Below the pieces are notes generated by a model that made no database searches, was not told the DNA's origin, and worked only from the letters and a program-made list of their open reading frames with translations. A DNA stretch of 64,000 nucleotides. Origin: Oscillospiraceae bacterium. Its GTDB lineage: Bacteria > Bacillota > Clostridia > Oscillospirales > Oscillospiraceae. Both the position numbers and the translations under genes were made by a program. Below, in pieces: positions 8,170 to 15,245 of this stretch. The stretch covers positions 1 through 64,000 of the forward strand of contig JAHHRZ010000001.1 of the NCBI GenBank assembly GCA_020025515.1, in the 5' to 3' direction. How positions within the stretch are numbered: the first letter of the stretch is position 1; every line of letters starts with the position of its first letter.

Positions 8170-9066
8170 ATGGAATTCCGTTCTGTGTTTGTCTCTAACC
8201 CTGCTCAGCTTTCAGTCCGCAAAGGTCAGTTGGTTATCCGACAGGAAAAAGAGATTACGCTTCCGATGGAGGATATTTCCAGTTTACTGATTGAATCCAG
8301 AGCGGTGACCATAACTGCTGCAGCCTTGCAGGAACTGGCAGATCACGGCGTCACCACCTATATCTGTGATGCCACCCATTTGCCTGCGGCCCTGATTCTG
8401 CCCATGAACCGAAACTGCCGGCAGTTAAAGCAGCTGAAAGAACAAATTGCGATGTCCCTCCCGACCCGGAAGCATATCTGGGCGGAAGTGGTTTCCGCTA
8501 AAATCAGCAACCAGGCGAGATGTCTTCAGCTTATGGGGACTCCGGGCTATGAGGAGCTTTTTTACATGGCCAAATCCGTTCGTCCCGGAGATCCGGATAA
8601 TTTGGAGGCATCTGCAGCCGCTGCCTATTTCCCGCTCCTTTTTGGCTCCGGGTTTACAAGAAGCGAGGATTCTATACAAAATAGCTGCCTCAACTACGGC
8701 TATGCTATTTTACGAGGCGCTGTTGCCAGAAATCTGGCAATTCGGGGCGTGGAACCCTGTTTGGGAATTTTCCATCACAATGAACTGAATCAGTTCAATC
8801 TAGCGGATGACCTGATGGAGCCTTACCGTCCTCTGGTAGATCTGTTTGTAGCTTCTAAAATTTCGGATGGGGAACAGATGGTGCCCGCTGTAAAGCAGCA
8901 ACTGTTTAACCTGAGCAATTATCTGATACTGCAGGGCGGTAAAAAATACAAGGCGATATCCGCTGTGGGGCGGATGGCTGACAGCTTTGTCCGCATTCTG
9001 CACAGGCAGGGGCGGAATCTGGAAGTTCCAGAACTGCTTGCCCTGCAGGAATATCACTATGAGTAA
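8170..9066 (+). CDS. cas1: CRISPR-associated endonuclease Cas1, type II
   Basis: A spacer-integration nuclease of 298 residues, normal for type II Cas1. Metal-binding residues are visible: E146 in LEASAAAAYFPLLFG, the His pair H202/H203 in GIFHHNE, and the acidic cluster in LADDLMEPYRPLVD (E217). The start has AGGAGG 5 bases upstream and lies 14 bases after cas9, so the genes form one operon. It forms the integrase complex with Cas2. Only cas1 and cas2 accompany cas9, with no csn2 or cas4, which defines subtype II-C. Confidence 0.96.
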   Translation: MEFRSVFVSNPAQLSVRKGQLVIRQEKEITLPMEDISSLLIESRAVTITAAALQELADHGVTTYICDATHLPAALILPMNRNCRQLKQLKEQIAMSLPTRKHIWAEVVSAKISNQARCLQLMGTPGYEELFYMAKSVRPGDPDNLEASAAAAYFPLLFGSGFTRSEDSIQNSCLNYGYAILRGAVARNLAIRGVEPCLGIFHHNELNQFNLADDLMEPYRPLVDLFVASKISDGEQMVPAVKQQLFNLSNYLILQGGKKYKAISAVGRMADSFVRILHRQGRNLEVPELLALQEYHYE

Positions 9067-9379
9067 ACTGATGAGAATATTGGTATTTTTTGACCTGCCG
9101 GTAAAAACAAAGCCTCAGAGGACAGCTGCCTCCCGCTTTCGAAATTTTCTGCTGGCAGACGGGTATTATATGGTGCAGTTTTCCGTTTATGCACGGATCT
9201 GCAATGGCATGGATTCTGTGCAGGCACATAAAAACAGGCTTTATAAGGCGCTTCCCGCCAGGGGTGCTGTGAGGGTGCTTGTAATTACTGAGCGACAATA
9301 TGAAAATATTGAAGTTCTTCTGGGCTCTCCTCAGGAACAGGAAGAAATTCAGGAAATGGAACAGCTGATGCTCTTTTAA
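9059..9379 (+). CDS. cas2: CRISPR-associated protein Cas2
   Basis: A 106-residue ferredoxin-fold partner of Cas1. The first strand RILVFFDLPV carries the conserved Asp (D12), followed by the usual R..FR.FL...G...Q.SVY pattern. The ATG at 9059 overlaps the last 8 bases of cas1, so translation is coupled; MRIL at 9071 is the alternative start. Longer upstream frames only reflect the open frame inside cas1. A strong terminator follows immediately. Confidence 0.95.
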   Translation: MSKLMRILVFFDLPVKTKPQRTAASRFRNFLLADGYYMVQFSVYARICNGMDSVQAHKNRLYKALPARGAVRVLVITERQYENIEVLLGSPQEQEEIQEMEQLMLF

Positions 9380-9382
9380 AAG

Positions 9383-9434
9383 AAAGAATTCGGAACACTC
9401 TCCCTTGAGAATGTTCCGAATTCTTTTGTGTTTT
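9383..9434. terminator. Bidirectional terminator between cas2 and the array
   Basis: A perfect 15-bp inverted repeat (arms 9383-9397 and 9412-9426, containing GAATTCGGAACA) has an A-rich tract on one side and a T-rich tract on the other. It can stop the cas operon on the plus strand and the array transcript on the minus strand, which converge here. Confidence 0.85.
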
Positions 9435-9495
9435 GAAAGGTTTTCTCCTTTTTCCCCGGTTGAAAGTTCCATAGTTCGCTACTTTCCCCAAGTCT

Positions 9496-10125
9496 ATTAT
9501 ACCACAACAAGAAACTTCAGGGAACTACAACATAAAATGCAGCACATCCCGCTCCCTAAACATTATACCACAACAAGAAACTTCAGGGAACTACAACCTA
9601 AAATTTATCCTTGGCTTTATCGCCGGGATTATACCACAACAAGAAACTTCAGGGAACTACAACAACATCCTTTTGGGGGGCATAGCCGCTCTTATTATAC
9701 CACAACAAGAAACTTCAGGGAACTACAACTGACAACAGAGTAGCAAGAGTGGTTTTCCCATTATACCACAACAAGAAACTTCAGGGAACTACAACCTTTA
9801 ACTTGTCGCCGTTCAAAGCGAACTGATTATACCACAACAAGAAACTTCAGGGAACTACAACTTCGCCTGGAATGCGGTGTACCGACTGTCCATTATACCA
9901 CAACAAGAAACTTCAGGGAACTACAACTATTCCAGGGCAAGCGGTGGAAGGCTAAGTATTATACCACAACAAGAAACTTCAGGGAACTACAACGCTACAC
10001 GGGATGCACTCCACAACACTCAGATTATACCACAACAAGAAACTTCAGGGAACTACAACTACTGAGTCTGCATCAAGGTCTTTTATTGCATTATACCACA
10101 ACAAGAAACTTCAGGAAACTACAAC
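9496..10125 (-). CRISPR. Type II-C CRISPR array, 10 repeats and 9 spacers
   Basis: Ten 36-base repeats start at 9496, 9562, 9628, 9694, 9760, 9826, 9892, 9958, 10024 and 10090, with nine unique spacers of exactly 30 bases. Read on the minus strand the repeat begins GTTGTAGTTCCC and ends TGTGGTATAAT, the layout of Neisseria-type II-C repeats. Minus-strand transcription is supported by complementarity to the tracrRNA anti-repeat and by a promoter at the right end. Nine repeats are identical; the rightmost (10090-10125) has one change (G to A in the GGG). Each repeat ends in an extended -10 box (TGg-TATAAT) that could start a crRNA about 7 bases into the next spacer. Confidence 0.97.
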
Positions 10126-10128
10126 AAC

Positions 10129-10156
10129 ATTATAACTCACAATTAGATACTGTCAA
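10129..10156 (-). promoter_or_regulatory. CRISPR array promoter
   Basis: On the minus strand TTGACA (10151-10156), a 16-base spacer and a perfect TATAAT (10129-10134) lie three bases before the first transcribed repeat. This is one of the strongest promoter-like sequences in the window. It fixes the array's transcription direction, opposite to the cas genes. Confidence 0.8.
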
Positions 10157-10213
10157 GAGTTATGCGCAAAATTGATTTTGGGATCTGATAGAACTCTATT
10201 ACCGGGGGCGTGT
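10140..10213 (+). repeat. Degenerate copy A of an inverted duplication
   Basis: About 65-70 bases are roughly three-quarters identical to the reverse complement of 16855-16925. Shared words include CTGTCAA, GTTATGCGCAAA, ATTTTGGGATC and ATTACCGGGGGCG. Translated, both copies suggest the same peptide (VK.YAQ..FWD..E..YRGR). The -35 box of the array promoter falls inside this copy. The two copies bracket the accessory island in inverted orientation. Confidence 0.6.
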
Positions 10214-10445
10214 GACCGTCCCTTGATTTCGTATTTTGCGACCACGGAGCCACTGGAAAAACTCATCCAACTGGCTTGCCCTCCGCAGCACCCAAAACCT
10301 CTCGATAACCGTTCTCATTGGCCGCAATCGCAACCAAGATTACTACATTTTTGTATTTTCTCCCACAGTTCCGGCGCAGATCGATGCCATTCACATAGAC
10401 ATATAGGTGTTTACCCCTCTGTAGATGTACCGATTTGTACGAAAT
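10200..10445 (-). pseudogene. IS256 (mutator)-family transposase fragment
   Basis: Minus-strand translation gives VYVNGIDLRRNCG, then KNVVILVAIAANENGYREVLG and, after a frameshift, ASWMSFFQWLRGR. These are the landmark strands around the catalytic core of IS256-family transposases. Only about 80 codons remain, with a stop, a frameshift and no ends. It lies between the CRISPR leader and the first zinc-ribbon membrane protein gene. Confidence 0.75.
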
Positions 10446-10448
10446 TCT

Positions 10449-10859
10449 CTACATAAAAAGCGCCGTTACGAGATGCCTTCCAAAATAAGTTGCTACAACA
10501 ACAATGAAAGCTGTACGAAACTGGATCCAATTAGAATCCAAATATGCCGCATCAACTGGTTTCCACGAGAAATGCGTTTGTATCGCATCAAATAGCATTG
10601 GCTCTACCACTGCTAGAATGGCAACTGCGAATATGCCTGTAATGGTACTATCCCAAAGGATTACCGGCAAAATCCCCAGCAGGAGCGAGTTTGAAAGAAT
10701 GAGTAGCAGCCATTGGAGCCAGCTCATACAATAAATCTGTCCACATGATGTGCATATTCTAATTGATATCGTCTCGCTATAAAATGCTACCATAGGGTCA
10801 TTGGGCCGCATATTGGCATGCTTGCCCTTGGCGCATTTGGGACAACATGGAACCTCCAT
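10449..10859 (-). CDS. Zinc-ribbon membrane protein, putative toxin-immunity paralogue 3
   Basis: A 136-residue protein of a family with three intact copies in this island (others at 12894-13304 and 14798-15232). The N-terminus MEVPCCPKC plus a later CTSCG forms a four-Cys zinc ribbon. Two or three hydrophobic helices and a shared motif, DAIQTHFSWKPVDAAYLDS, follow. GGGGGAG lies before the ATG. Two sister copies sit 13 bases behind broken toxin tails, which suggests an immunity role; here the upstream toxin is gone. The family was not recognised and the function is inference. Confidence 0.7.
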   Translation of the reverse strand: MEVPCCPKCAKGKHANMRPNDPMVAFYSETISIRICTSCGQIYCMSWLQWLLLILSNSLLLGILPVILWDSTITGIFAVAILAVVEPMLFDAIQTHFSWKPVDAAYLDSNWIQFRTAFIVVVATYFGRHLVTALFM

Positions 10860-11114
10860 TTGTGTCTCCCCCTTTTATCTTTTTGGTCGTCGCTATCCGA
10901 AATCTTCTTTGCTTTCATACCGAGGCCGAAGTTTCCGGGAAGTTTCAGAATTGATTCTTTGCCCTGTAAACGATAGGTGACAGAACCTTGGGAGCTCTGC
11001 CACCTATTTCGTTACACAGATGTTGATGAGACGCTCGTTATCTTGCATGATACAACCACAATGACCCGCTGGTATATCATTTCGGTTGAAAACAAAACCC
11101 AATTTCACCAACAA
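10860..11114. other. Intergenic, no gene seen
   Basis: Only short interrupted frames on both strands. A toxin tail preceding copies 1 and 2 of the zinc-ribbon gene is not recognisable here, so it has been deleted or has diverged beyond recognition. Confidence 0.4.
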
Positions 11115-11636
11115 TCAAGTATTTGTTTCTATTTTGCAGATATGTCCATCTGTGTCATCCATGTAGACGTAGACAATCTTTCGCTCGTGACCTGCTATCC
11201 TCTGCCAGTCCATTGTGCGGTATATAAATAGCCATATATGATTGGAATAATGAATTGCTTTCCGTGCCTCCATCTCCTGAGGAGGAAAACATCCTGTTTC
11301 TTCCAGAATCGGCAAAAGCAACTTGGCATACTCCGTAATCTGTGCTTTTGTCTCTAATTTGTGTTCGGGAAAGAGTTCTGCGGCCTGCTTCTGTAACTCC
11401 TCATTTTCATAAATTTGCTTTCTGGGTGCTTCCAATTCGCTTTCAACATGGTACCTGAATGGTGAACTAACAAGACCAGGGAAGCTGTTCCACTGAATTC
11501 CATAAAGATACGATTCATATTCTTCCTGAGGAACTGAATAGTTCTCTTGCTGAGGAAGCGGTGTTTTTTCTTGACTGCAGCCTGAGAATAACAGCAGCGA
11601 GGCCAGAAATATCCCACAGAACTTTGAACTTTTCAC
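11115..11636 (-). CDS. Small lipoprotein, paralogue of the next gene
   Basis: A 173-residue lipoprotein with lipobox LLLFSGCS (Cys about 20), then a Gln/Pro/Glu-rich linker and a domain of about 120 residues. The C-terminal half aligns by eye with the neighbouring lipoprotein: an EYAKLLLPILEETG-type helix, HYSNHIW, then VYVYMDDTDGH. The stop lies in AT-rich DNA typical of this island. The function is unknown. Given the setting, an extracytoplasmic immunity or binding role is possible but unproven. Confidence 0.7.
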   Translation of the reverse strand: MKSSKFCGIFLASLLLFSGCSQEKTPLPQQENYSVPQEEYESYLYGIQWNSFPGLVSSPFRYHVESELEAPRKQIYENEELQKQAAELFPEHKLETKAQITEYAKLLLPILEETGCFPPQEMEARKAIHYSNHIWLFIYRTMDWQRIAGHERKIVYVYMDDTDGHICKIETNT

Positions 11637-11650
11637 GAAATCCCCTCCTT

Positions 11651-12223
11651 TTAGTCGTCAAACTCATGTGCAGGGTCTATACAGATACAGTCAAGCACAT
11701 GTCCGTCTAATTCGGAAACATAAATTTCGTAAAATTCCTGAAAGATTCCTGGGGCCCCTTGTGTATCATAGTCATCCAATTTCCAGCGAATACACCATAT
11801 ACCGTCGGAATAATGTGTAATGCTGCTGGGGATCATATTGGGATCTGCATATCCCTGCTCTATAAAAATTTCAAAGGTTGCAAGGGTATATTCTATCATA
11901 CGCTCATCGGAAGAAAGTGGATAGGTAAGATTCAAGTCTGCAATGGCTGATTGTAGGGACTCATCTTCAAAACGGTCATCAATGTGAAGATACTTGAATT
12001 TACTATCTTCTTCGTCTTTACCTTCTTTTGTGATAGGAGCAAACAACTCCACTAAAAACTCCTCATAGGGCTGCGCAACCCAGTGAATAACATGTATTGT
12101 GCTCTCGTCAATCTGGACTGTATTTTCTGTACTTGCTATGGACTCTTCGGAAGAATCTTCCTGCTTTGAGCACCCCATAAGCAAGACCGGGAGCACTAGA
12201 AATGCCGCTAGCATTTTTTTCAT
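11651..12223 (-). CDS. Small lipoprotein, paralogue of the previous gene
   Basis: A 190-residue lipoprotein starting at 12223 (MKKMLAAFL), chosen because AAAGGAC precedes that ATG. The lipobox is VLLMGCS. It shares with the gene at 11115-11636 the pattern EYTLATFEIFIEQG, HYSDGIW, Y-VSELDGH. The 14-base gap to the next gene indicates one transcript. The C-terminus is acidic and lacks cell-wall anchoring signals. Tandem duplication followed by divergence is the likely origin. The function is unknown. Confidence 0.7.
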   Translation of the reverse strand: MKKMLAAFLVLPVLLMGCSKQEDSSEESIASTENTVQIDESTIHVIHWVAQPYEEFLVELFAPITKEGKDEEDSKFKYLHIDDRFEDESLQSAIADLNLTYPLSSDERMIEYTLATFEIFIEQGYADPNMIPSSITHYSDGIWCIRWKLDDYDTQGAPGIFQEFYEIYVSELDGHVLDCICIDPAHEFDD

Positions 12224-12262
12224 ACTACACTGTCCTTTCATCGAAAGCAAACCATTGTCTTA

Positions 12263-12894
12263 GGGAACCTCTGAATAATATGGGATTCCTTGAGATCTGC
12301 TATTGAATAGCTCTGTTTTTTGAAATAATTATCTGAATATATGCATAAATCTGAATTTTTCCTCTTAATCTGGGTTTTTTTCTCAAAAAGGGCAGACTCC
12401 CCCTATATCACTTCATGCCGAACTTCCATTCGTTCCCCTTCTTGGTCTGGTGCATTTCAGAATCTCGACTCCTGGCTGCGTTTTTTGGTGGAGCTGGGGG
12501 CATTGATGATGGTTGCATCTACGATGGTACCGCCCTTCATCATATGCCCTGTTTGCACCATCACACGATTGATTGCATCAAAAAACAGCTTATTCAGTCC
12601 GTTTTCTTCCAGAAGATGTCTGAATTTGCACAGAGTGGCCTCATCTGGAACGGCTTCTGTCATGAAGTCAATCCCGGTAAACTTTCTCATGGCATAGCTG
12701 TCATAAATGGCATCTTCTGTTGCTGGATCGGACAGGTTGAACCAGATCTGAAGCAGATACATCCGCAGCATTTACTCTATCCCCATAGGAGGGTGGCCCC
12801 GCTTACCAGTTGGGTAATAGGGCTTTATAACATCCACCCATTTTTTACCATATCTCAACCCTGTATGCTAGATGCGATTAAATCAGAGGTTCCC
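12263..12894 (-). mobile_element. Degenerate IS5-family insertion sequence
   Basis: Bounded by 12-bp perfect inverted ends (GGGAACCTCTGA at 12263-12274, TCAGAGGTTCCC at 12883-12894). Inside, the minus strand encodes the N-terminal half of an IS5-type transposase: KRGHPPMG, then MLRMYLLQIWFNLSD, then GGTIVDATIINAPSST with the first catalytic Asp. It has a nonsense codon before MLRMYL, a frameshift after SSTK and a deletion of the C-terminal half, so it cannot transpose by itself. Its right end forms the stop codon of the neighbouring zinc-ribbon gene. Confidence 0.85.
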
Positions 12895-13304
12895 TAAGTA
12901 AGGGAGGATTCTACAAGCAGCTCCAGAATCCGATACACCCAATAATAGAGGAAAATAGGACACAGGAATCTCCAGGCTGAATCAAAATATGTGGCATCCA
13001 CCGGCTTCCACGGCAAGTGACTTTGTATCGCATCCAATAATAGCGGTGATATAACTAATACAATCCCAATCTCAAACAAAGTTGCTAGTACACCATCCCC
13101 TAATGTTGCTATCAAAACTCCAACAAAAATAGCTTCTAAAATCGCTAACGTCATCCATTGTATCAAGGACATACTGTAGTACTGTCCACAGGATGTACAT
13201 TTTCGCGCTAATATATTGTCGTGATAAAATGCCTCCATCGGGTCATTGGGCCGCATCTTGACATGAGAATCTTGAGCACACTTGGGACAACATGGAACCT
13301 CCAT
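12894..13304 (-). CDS. Zinc-ribbon membrane protein, putative toxin-immunity paralogue 2
   Basis: A 136-residue paralogue of the genes at 10449 and 14798: MEVPCCPKC and CTSCGQYYS (zinc ribbon), two hydrophobic helices, DAIQSHLPWKPVDATYFDS, then a third hydrophobic segment. An AAAGGAGGAG site overlaps the stop of the upstream toxin-like frame, which ends 13 bases before the ATG; the same spacing occurs in copy 1. The last codons and stop come from the inserted IS5 end, so the C-terminus is slightly altered. Cognate immunity for the toxin tail upstream is the best hypothesis. Confidence 0.72.
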   Translation of the reverse strand: MEVPCCPKCAQDSHVKMRPNDPMEAFYHDNILARKCTSCGQYYSMSLIQWMTLAILEAIFVGVLIATLGDGVLATLFEIGIVLVISPLLLDAIQSHLPWKPVDATYFDSAWRFLCPIFLYYWVYRILELLVESSLT

Positions 13305-13317
13305 CGTTACTCCTCCT

Positions 13318-13643
13318 TTAATCTATTGGTCTATACCATGTAATACACTCCATCCGTTCATTGCCTACGACCATTGCATATGTATTGCCCACAGGCTCCG
13401 CTAAGCAATAATAGGAAAAAATTCTATGATATTCGGTAACCACGCCATTGTATTCACTTGAAGAAACTTTAAAATCAATATCATACACGTTGTACTTACC
13501 ATTCGGAAGTTCTGGAATTCCTCCATTTCCTCTTTGCGACGAACTTTATATGACATATACAGCTCATCATGCAATTCTTCGCATTTGGTGTTAGGGACAA
13601 TATCAATTCTATTGGCACATTTGGGACAACATGGAACCTCCAT
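13318..13643 (-). pseudogene. Chimeric remnant: immunity head joined to toxin tail
   Basis: It opens with MEVPCCPKCA, identical to the start of the zinc-ribbon immunity genes, then runs into unrelated sequence. In another frame, from about 13525 down to a stop at 13318, it reads GGIPELPNGKYNVYDIDFK, EYNGVVTEYH, FSYYC, ERMECITWYRPID. This tail also occurs, broken, at 15246-15450. The two pieces are out of frame, so this is a recombination scar left by deletion between neighbouring toxin/immunity cassettes. The next gene downstream is an intact zinc-ribbon copy. Confidence 0.65.
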
Positions 13644-13732
13644 AAATCTACTTTCCTTCCGATCGCATATGGGAGATCTAAAATTTTAGTTCAATCCGTA
13701 GTTTGGAGGTGTGTGTAATCCTTGCATCGTTG

Positions 13733-13759
13733 CGGGCGGCCTCCTTTGGGAGCCGCCCG
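13733..13759 (-). terminator. GC-rich hairpin terminator
   Basis: CGGGCGGC (13733-13740) pairs with GCCGCCCG (13752-13759), with further pairing inside. It follows the minus-strand gene ending at 13781. There is no good T-run, so it may be only a stable hairpin. Confidence 0.45.
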
Positions 13760-13780
13760 ACCAGTTACCGATTCACCAAT

Positions 13781-14320
13781 TTATAACTGTTTCACAAGCA
13801 GTAGCTCCACCAGAAGTACAACCGACCGGAACATTTGTTCGTGGATAAGAGTCCACATTTTTTCTGATTTTTTGTCCGTATTTCTGCTTACCCAAGGGAC
13901 GAGAACCAAAAGAAATTTAGGCAGGATATATTGGAAAAGAGCAAAGGTAAACAGCATGGCAGGAATAATAATGGCATAATTTGCAACTGGCAAGGTGGAT
14001 TCTAATAAAAGTTTTACGGCAGCTCCTGCCGGAATAGCCATTATGAAAAGTACGAGGCCCACGTTGCTGATGATCTCAGACGGACATATTTTTTCATTCC
14101 CATATGCGCTGAATTGTTCCTCGTTGCATAAGATTTCCCCGTAACGCATCTCCTTCCAGCGTTGAAGAGTTGTTTTTCCAGGAACCGGAAAATAGGGTAA
14201 ATGTAGATCTGATTTTTGCATCCAATCACTCCAATTCTGATTTCTTCGTGGAAACTTCATACCAGAAGCAATCTGTTGGGAAATTTCTGGCATACATATA
14301 AAGGTACTCTCTTGCTTCAT
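13781..14320 (-). CDS. Island membrane protein, function unknown
   Basis: A 179-residue protein. The first about 95 residues are soluble and rich in Trp and Lys (WSDWMQKSD, PGKTTLQRWKEM). Two strong transmembrane helices (about 98-118 and 125-150) and a final hydrophobic, Leu-rich segment follow. A GGGGGTG site lies before the ATG. It lies between two zinc-ribbon immunity-type genes on the same strand, so it may be another immunity protein whose toxin has been lost. No family was recognised. Confidence 0.6.
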   Translation of the reverse strand: MKQESTFICMPEISQQIASGMKFPRRNQNWSDWMQKSDLHLPYFPVPGKTTLQRWKEMRYGEILCNEEQFSAYGNEKICPSEIISNVGLVLFIMAIPAGAAVKLLLESTLPVANYAIIIPAMLFTFALFQYILPKFLLVLVPWVSRNTDKKSEKMWTLIHEQMFRSVVLLVELLLVKQL

Positions 14321-14594
14321 AACACCCCCTATTCTTTTTTACCTTGCAAAATCCGTTATCACCTTCATTTATATAGTTTATGTTATATATTGTCCCGGAT
14401 TAAATGTCCAGTTGGATTGGCTTCATTTATTGGAGCGTTGTTGCAGTAAGCAACCATATTGCAGCCAAGGAACCCCCTGCCCCGTACTTGCATAACTGTC
14501 CGCATTGATAAATCTGCAATTTCCGGGTCATAGTTAAGAACCTTGTCCTTTGCTTTACCAGCCGCTCTCCTATGAGCGTCGGCTGGATGCTGTA

Positions 14595-14717
14595 TTATTT
14601 GGGTTTCCTTTCCCTTGTTTCGATTGATGTTTTACAAAGTTCCCGCACCAGTGACAAAATCTCCTGATCCTTTTTGTCCGGCATACGAAGTTTTATGACC
14701 TTTGTATTTTCCATGAC
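14595..14717 (-). CDS. Possible 40-residue basic peptide
   Basis: GAGGAG lies 3 bases before an ATG at 14717 that opens MENTKVIKLRMPDKKDQEI and continues to a Lys/Arg-rich end. The spacing is tight. A palindromic hairpin (about 14558-14587) follows the stop. It could be a genuine small protein or a truncated remnant; nothing identifies a function. Confidence 0.3.
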   Translation of the reverse strand, partial: VMENTKVIKLRMPDKKDQEILSLVRELCKTSIETRERKPK

Positions 14718-14743
14718 TCCTCTATTGTTTAATAAATTTGTCA

Positions 14744-14770
14744 CAGGAGGGAGATCGCATCTCCCTCCTG
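14744..14770 (-). terminator. Hairpin after immunity-like gene 1
   Basis: A perfect 12-bp inverted repeat (CAGGAGGGAGAT and ATCTCCCTCCTG) with a three-base loop lies 28 bases beyond the stop at 14798. The downstream tract is AT-rich but not a clean T-run. Confidence 0.55.
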
Positions 14771-14797
14771 ATTCAGCCAATCCTATGATTTTGGGCC

Positions 14798-15232
14798 CTA
14801 TTTAAATATTCTAAGCAATAATAGCCCTATTAAATTTGCTCCCAAATAGATACTCCCCATAACAATAACACTTTTAATTGCCTGCCGCCACCAAGAATCC
14901 AAACGTGGTGCATCAACTGGTTTCCAGGCAAAAAGGCGCTGCGCTGCATCAATTATCAACGGTTCCGCTAGAATAAGAGCGCCCAAATAAAGCAATGGAG
15001 CAATGATGCCATCCCATCCAGGCATTAGCCCCAAAAATGCAAAGAAGATAGAGTTTAGAAGAATTACTATCGTCCATTGCTTCCATGACATGCAGTATCG
15101 CTGCCCACATGATTTGCATTCTCGTATATACGGGCTACCCGAAACCATGCTATAAAAATTCGCTATTGGATTGTTAGGCCGCATATCGGTATATGATTCT
15201 TTCGAGCACTTGGGACAACATGGTACTTCCAC
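14798..15232 (-). CDS. Zinc-ribbon membrane protein, putative toxin-immunity paralogue 1
   Basis: A 144-residue paralogue, starting with GTG at 15232 and preceded by GAGGAGG 8 bases upstream. The MEVPCCPKC head and CKSCGQRYC supply four ribbon cysteines. Two transmembrane helices, the signature DAAQRLFAWKPVDAPRLDS and a final hydrophobic helix follow. It begins 13 bases after the stop of a broken toxin-like frame, the arrangement seen for copy 2, so tight coupling to a toxin gene is ancestral. This is the copy closest to the Rhs fragment. Biochemical role unknown. Confidence 0.72.
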   Translation of the reverse strand: MEVPCCPKCSKESYTDMRPNNPIANFYSMVSGSPYIRECKSCGQRYCMSWKQWTIVILLNSIFFAFLGLMPGWDGIIAPLLYLGALILAEPLIIDAAQRLFAWKPVDAPRLDSWWRQAIKSVIVMGSIYLGANLIGLLLLRIFK

Positions 15233-15245
15233 AAGTATTCCTCCT

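Noticed and set aside
9405..10065. Open frames across the CRISPR array encoding repeated peptides (YTTTRNFRELQ and IIPQQETSGNYN)
   Set aside because: Repeat plus spacer is 66 bases, a multiple of three, so any frame open in one unit stays open. These are artefacts of the array.
9496..10125. Plus-strand transcription of the CRISPR array
   Set aside because: The tracrRNA anti-repeat would then be identical rather than complementary to the repeat, and the only strong promoter next to the array points the other way.
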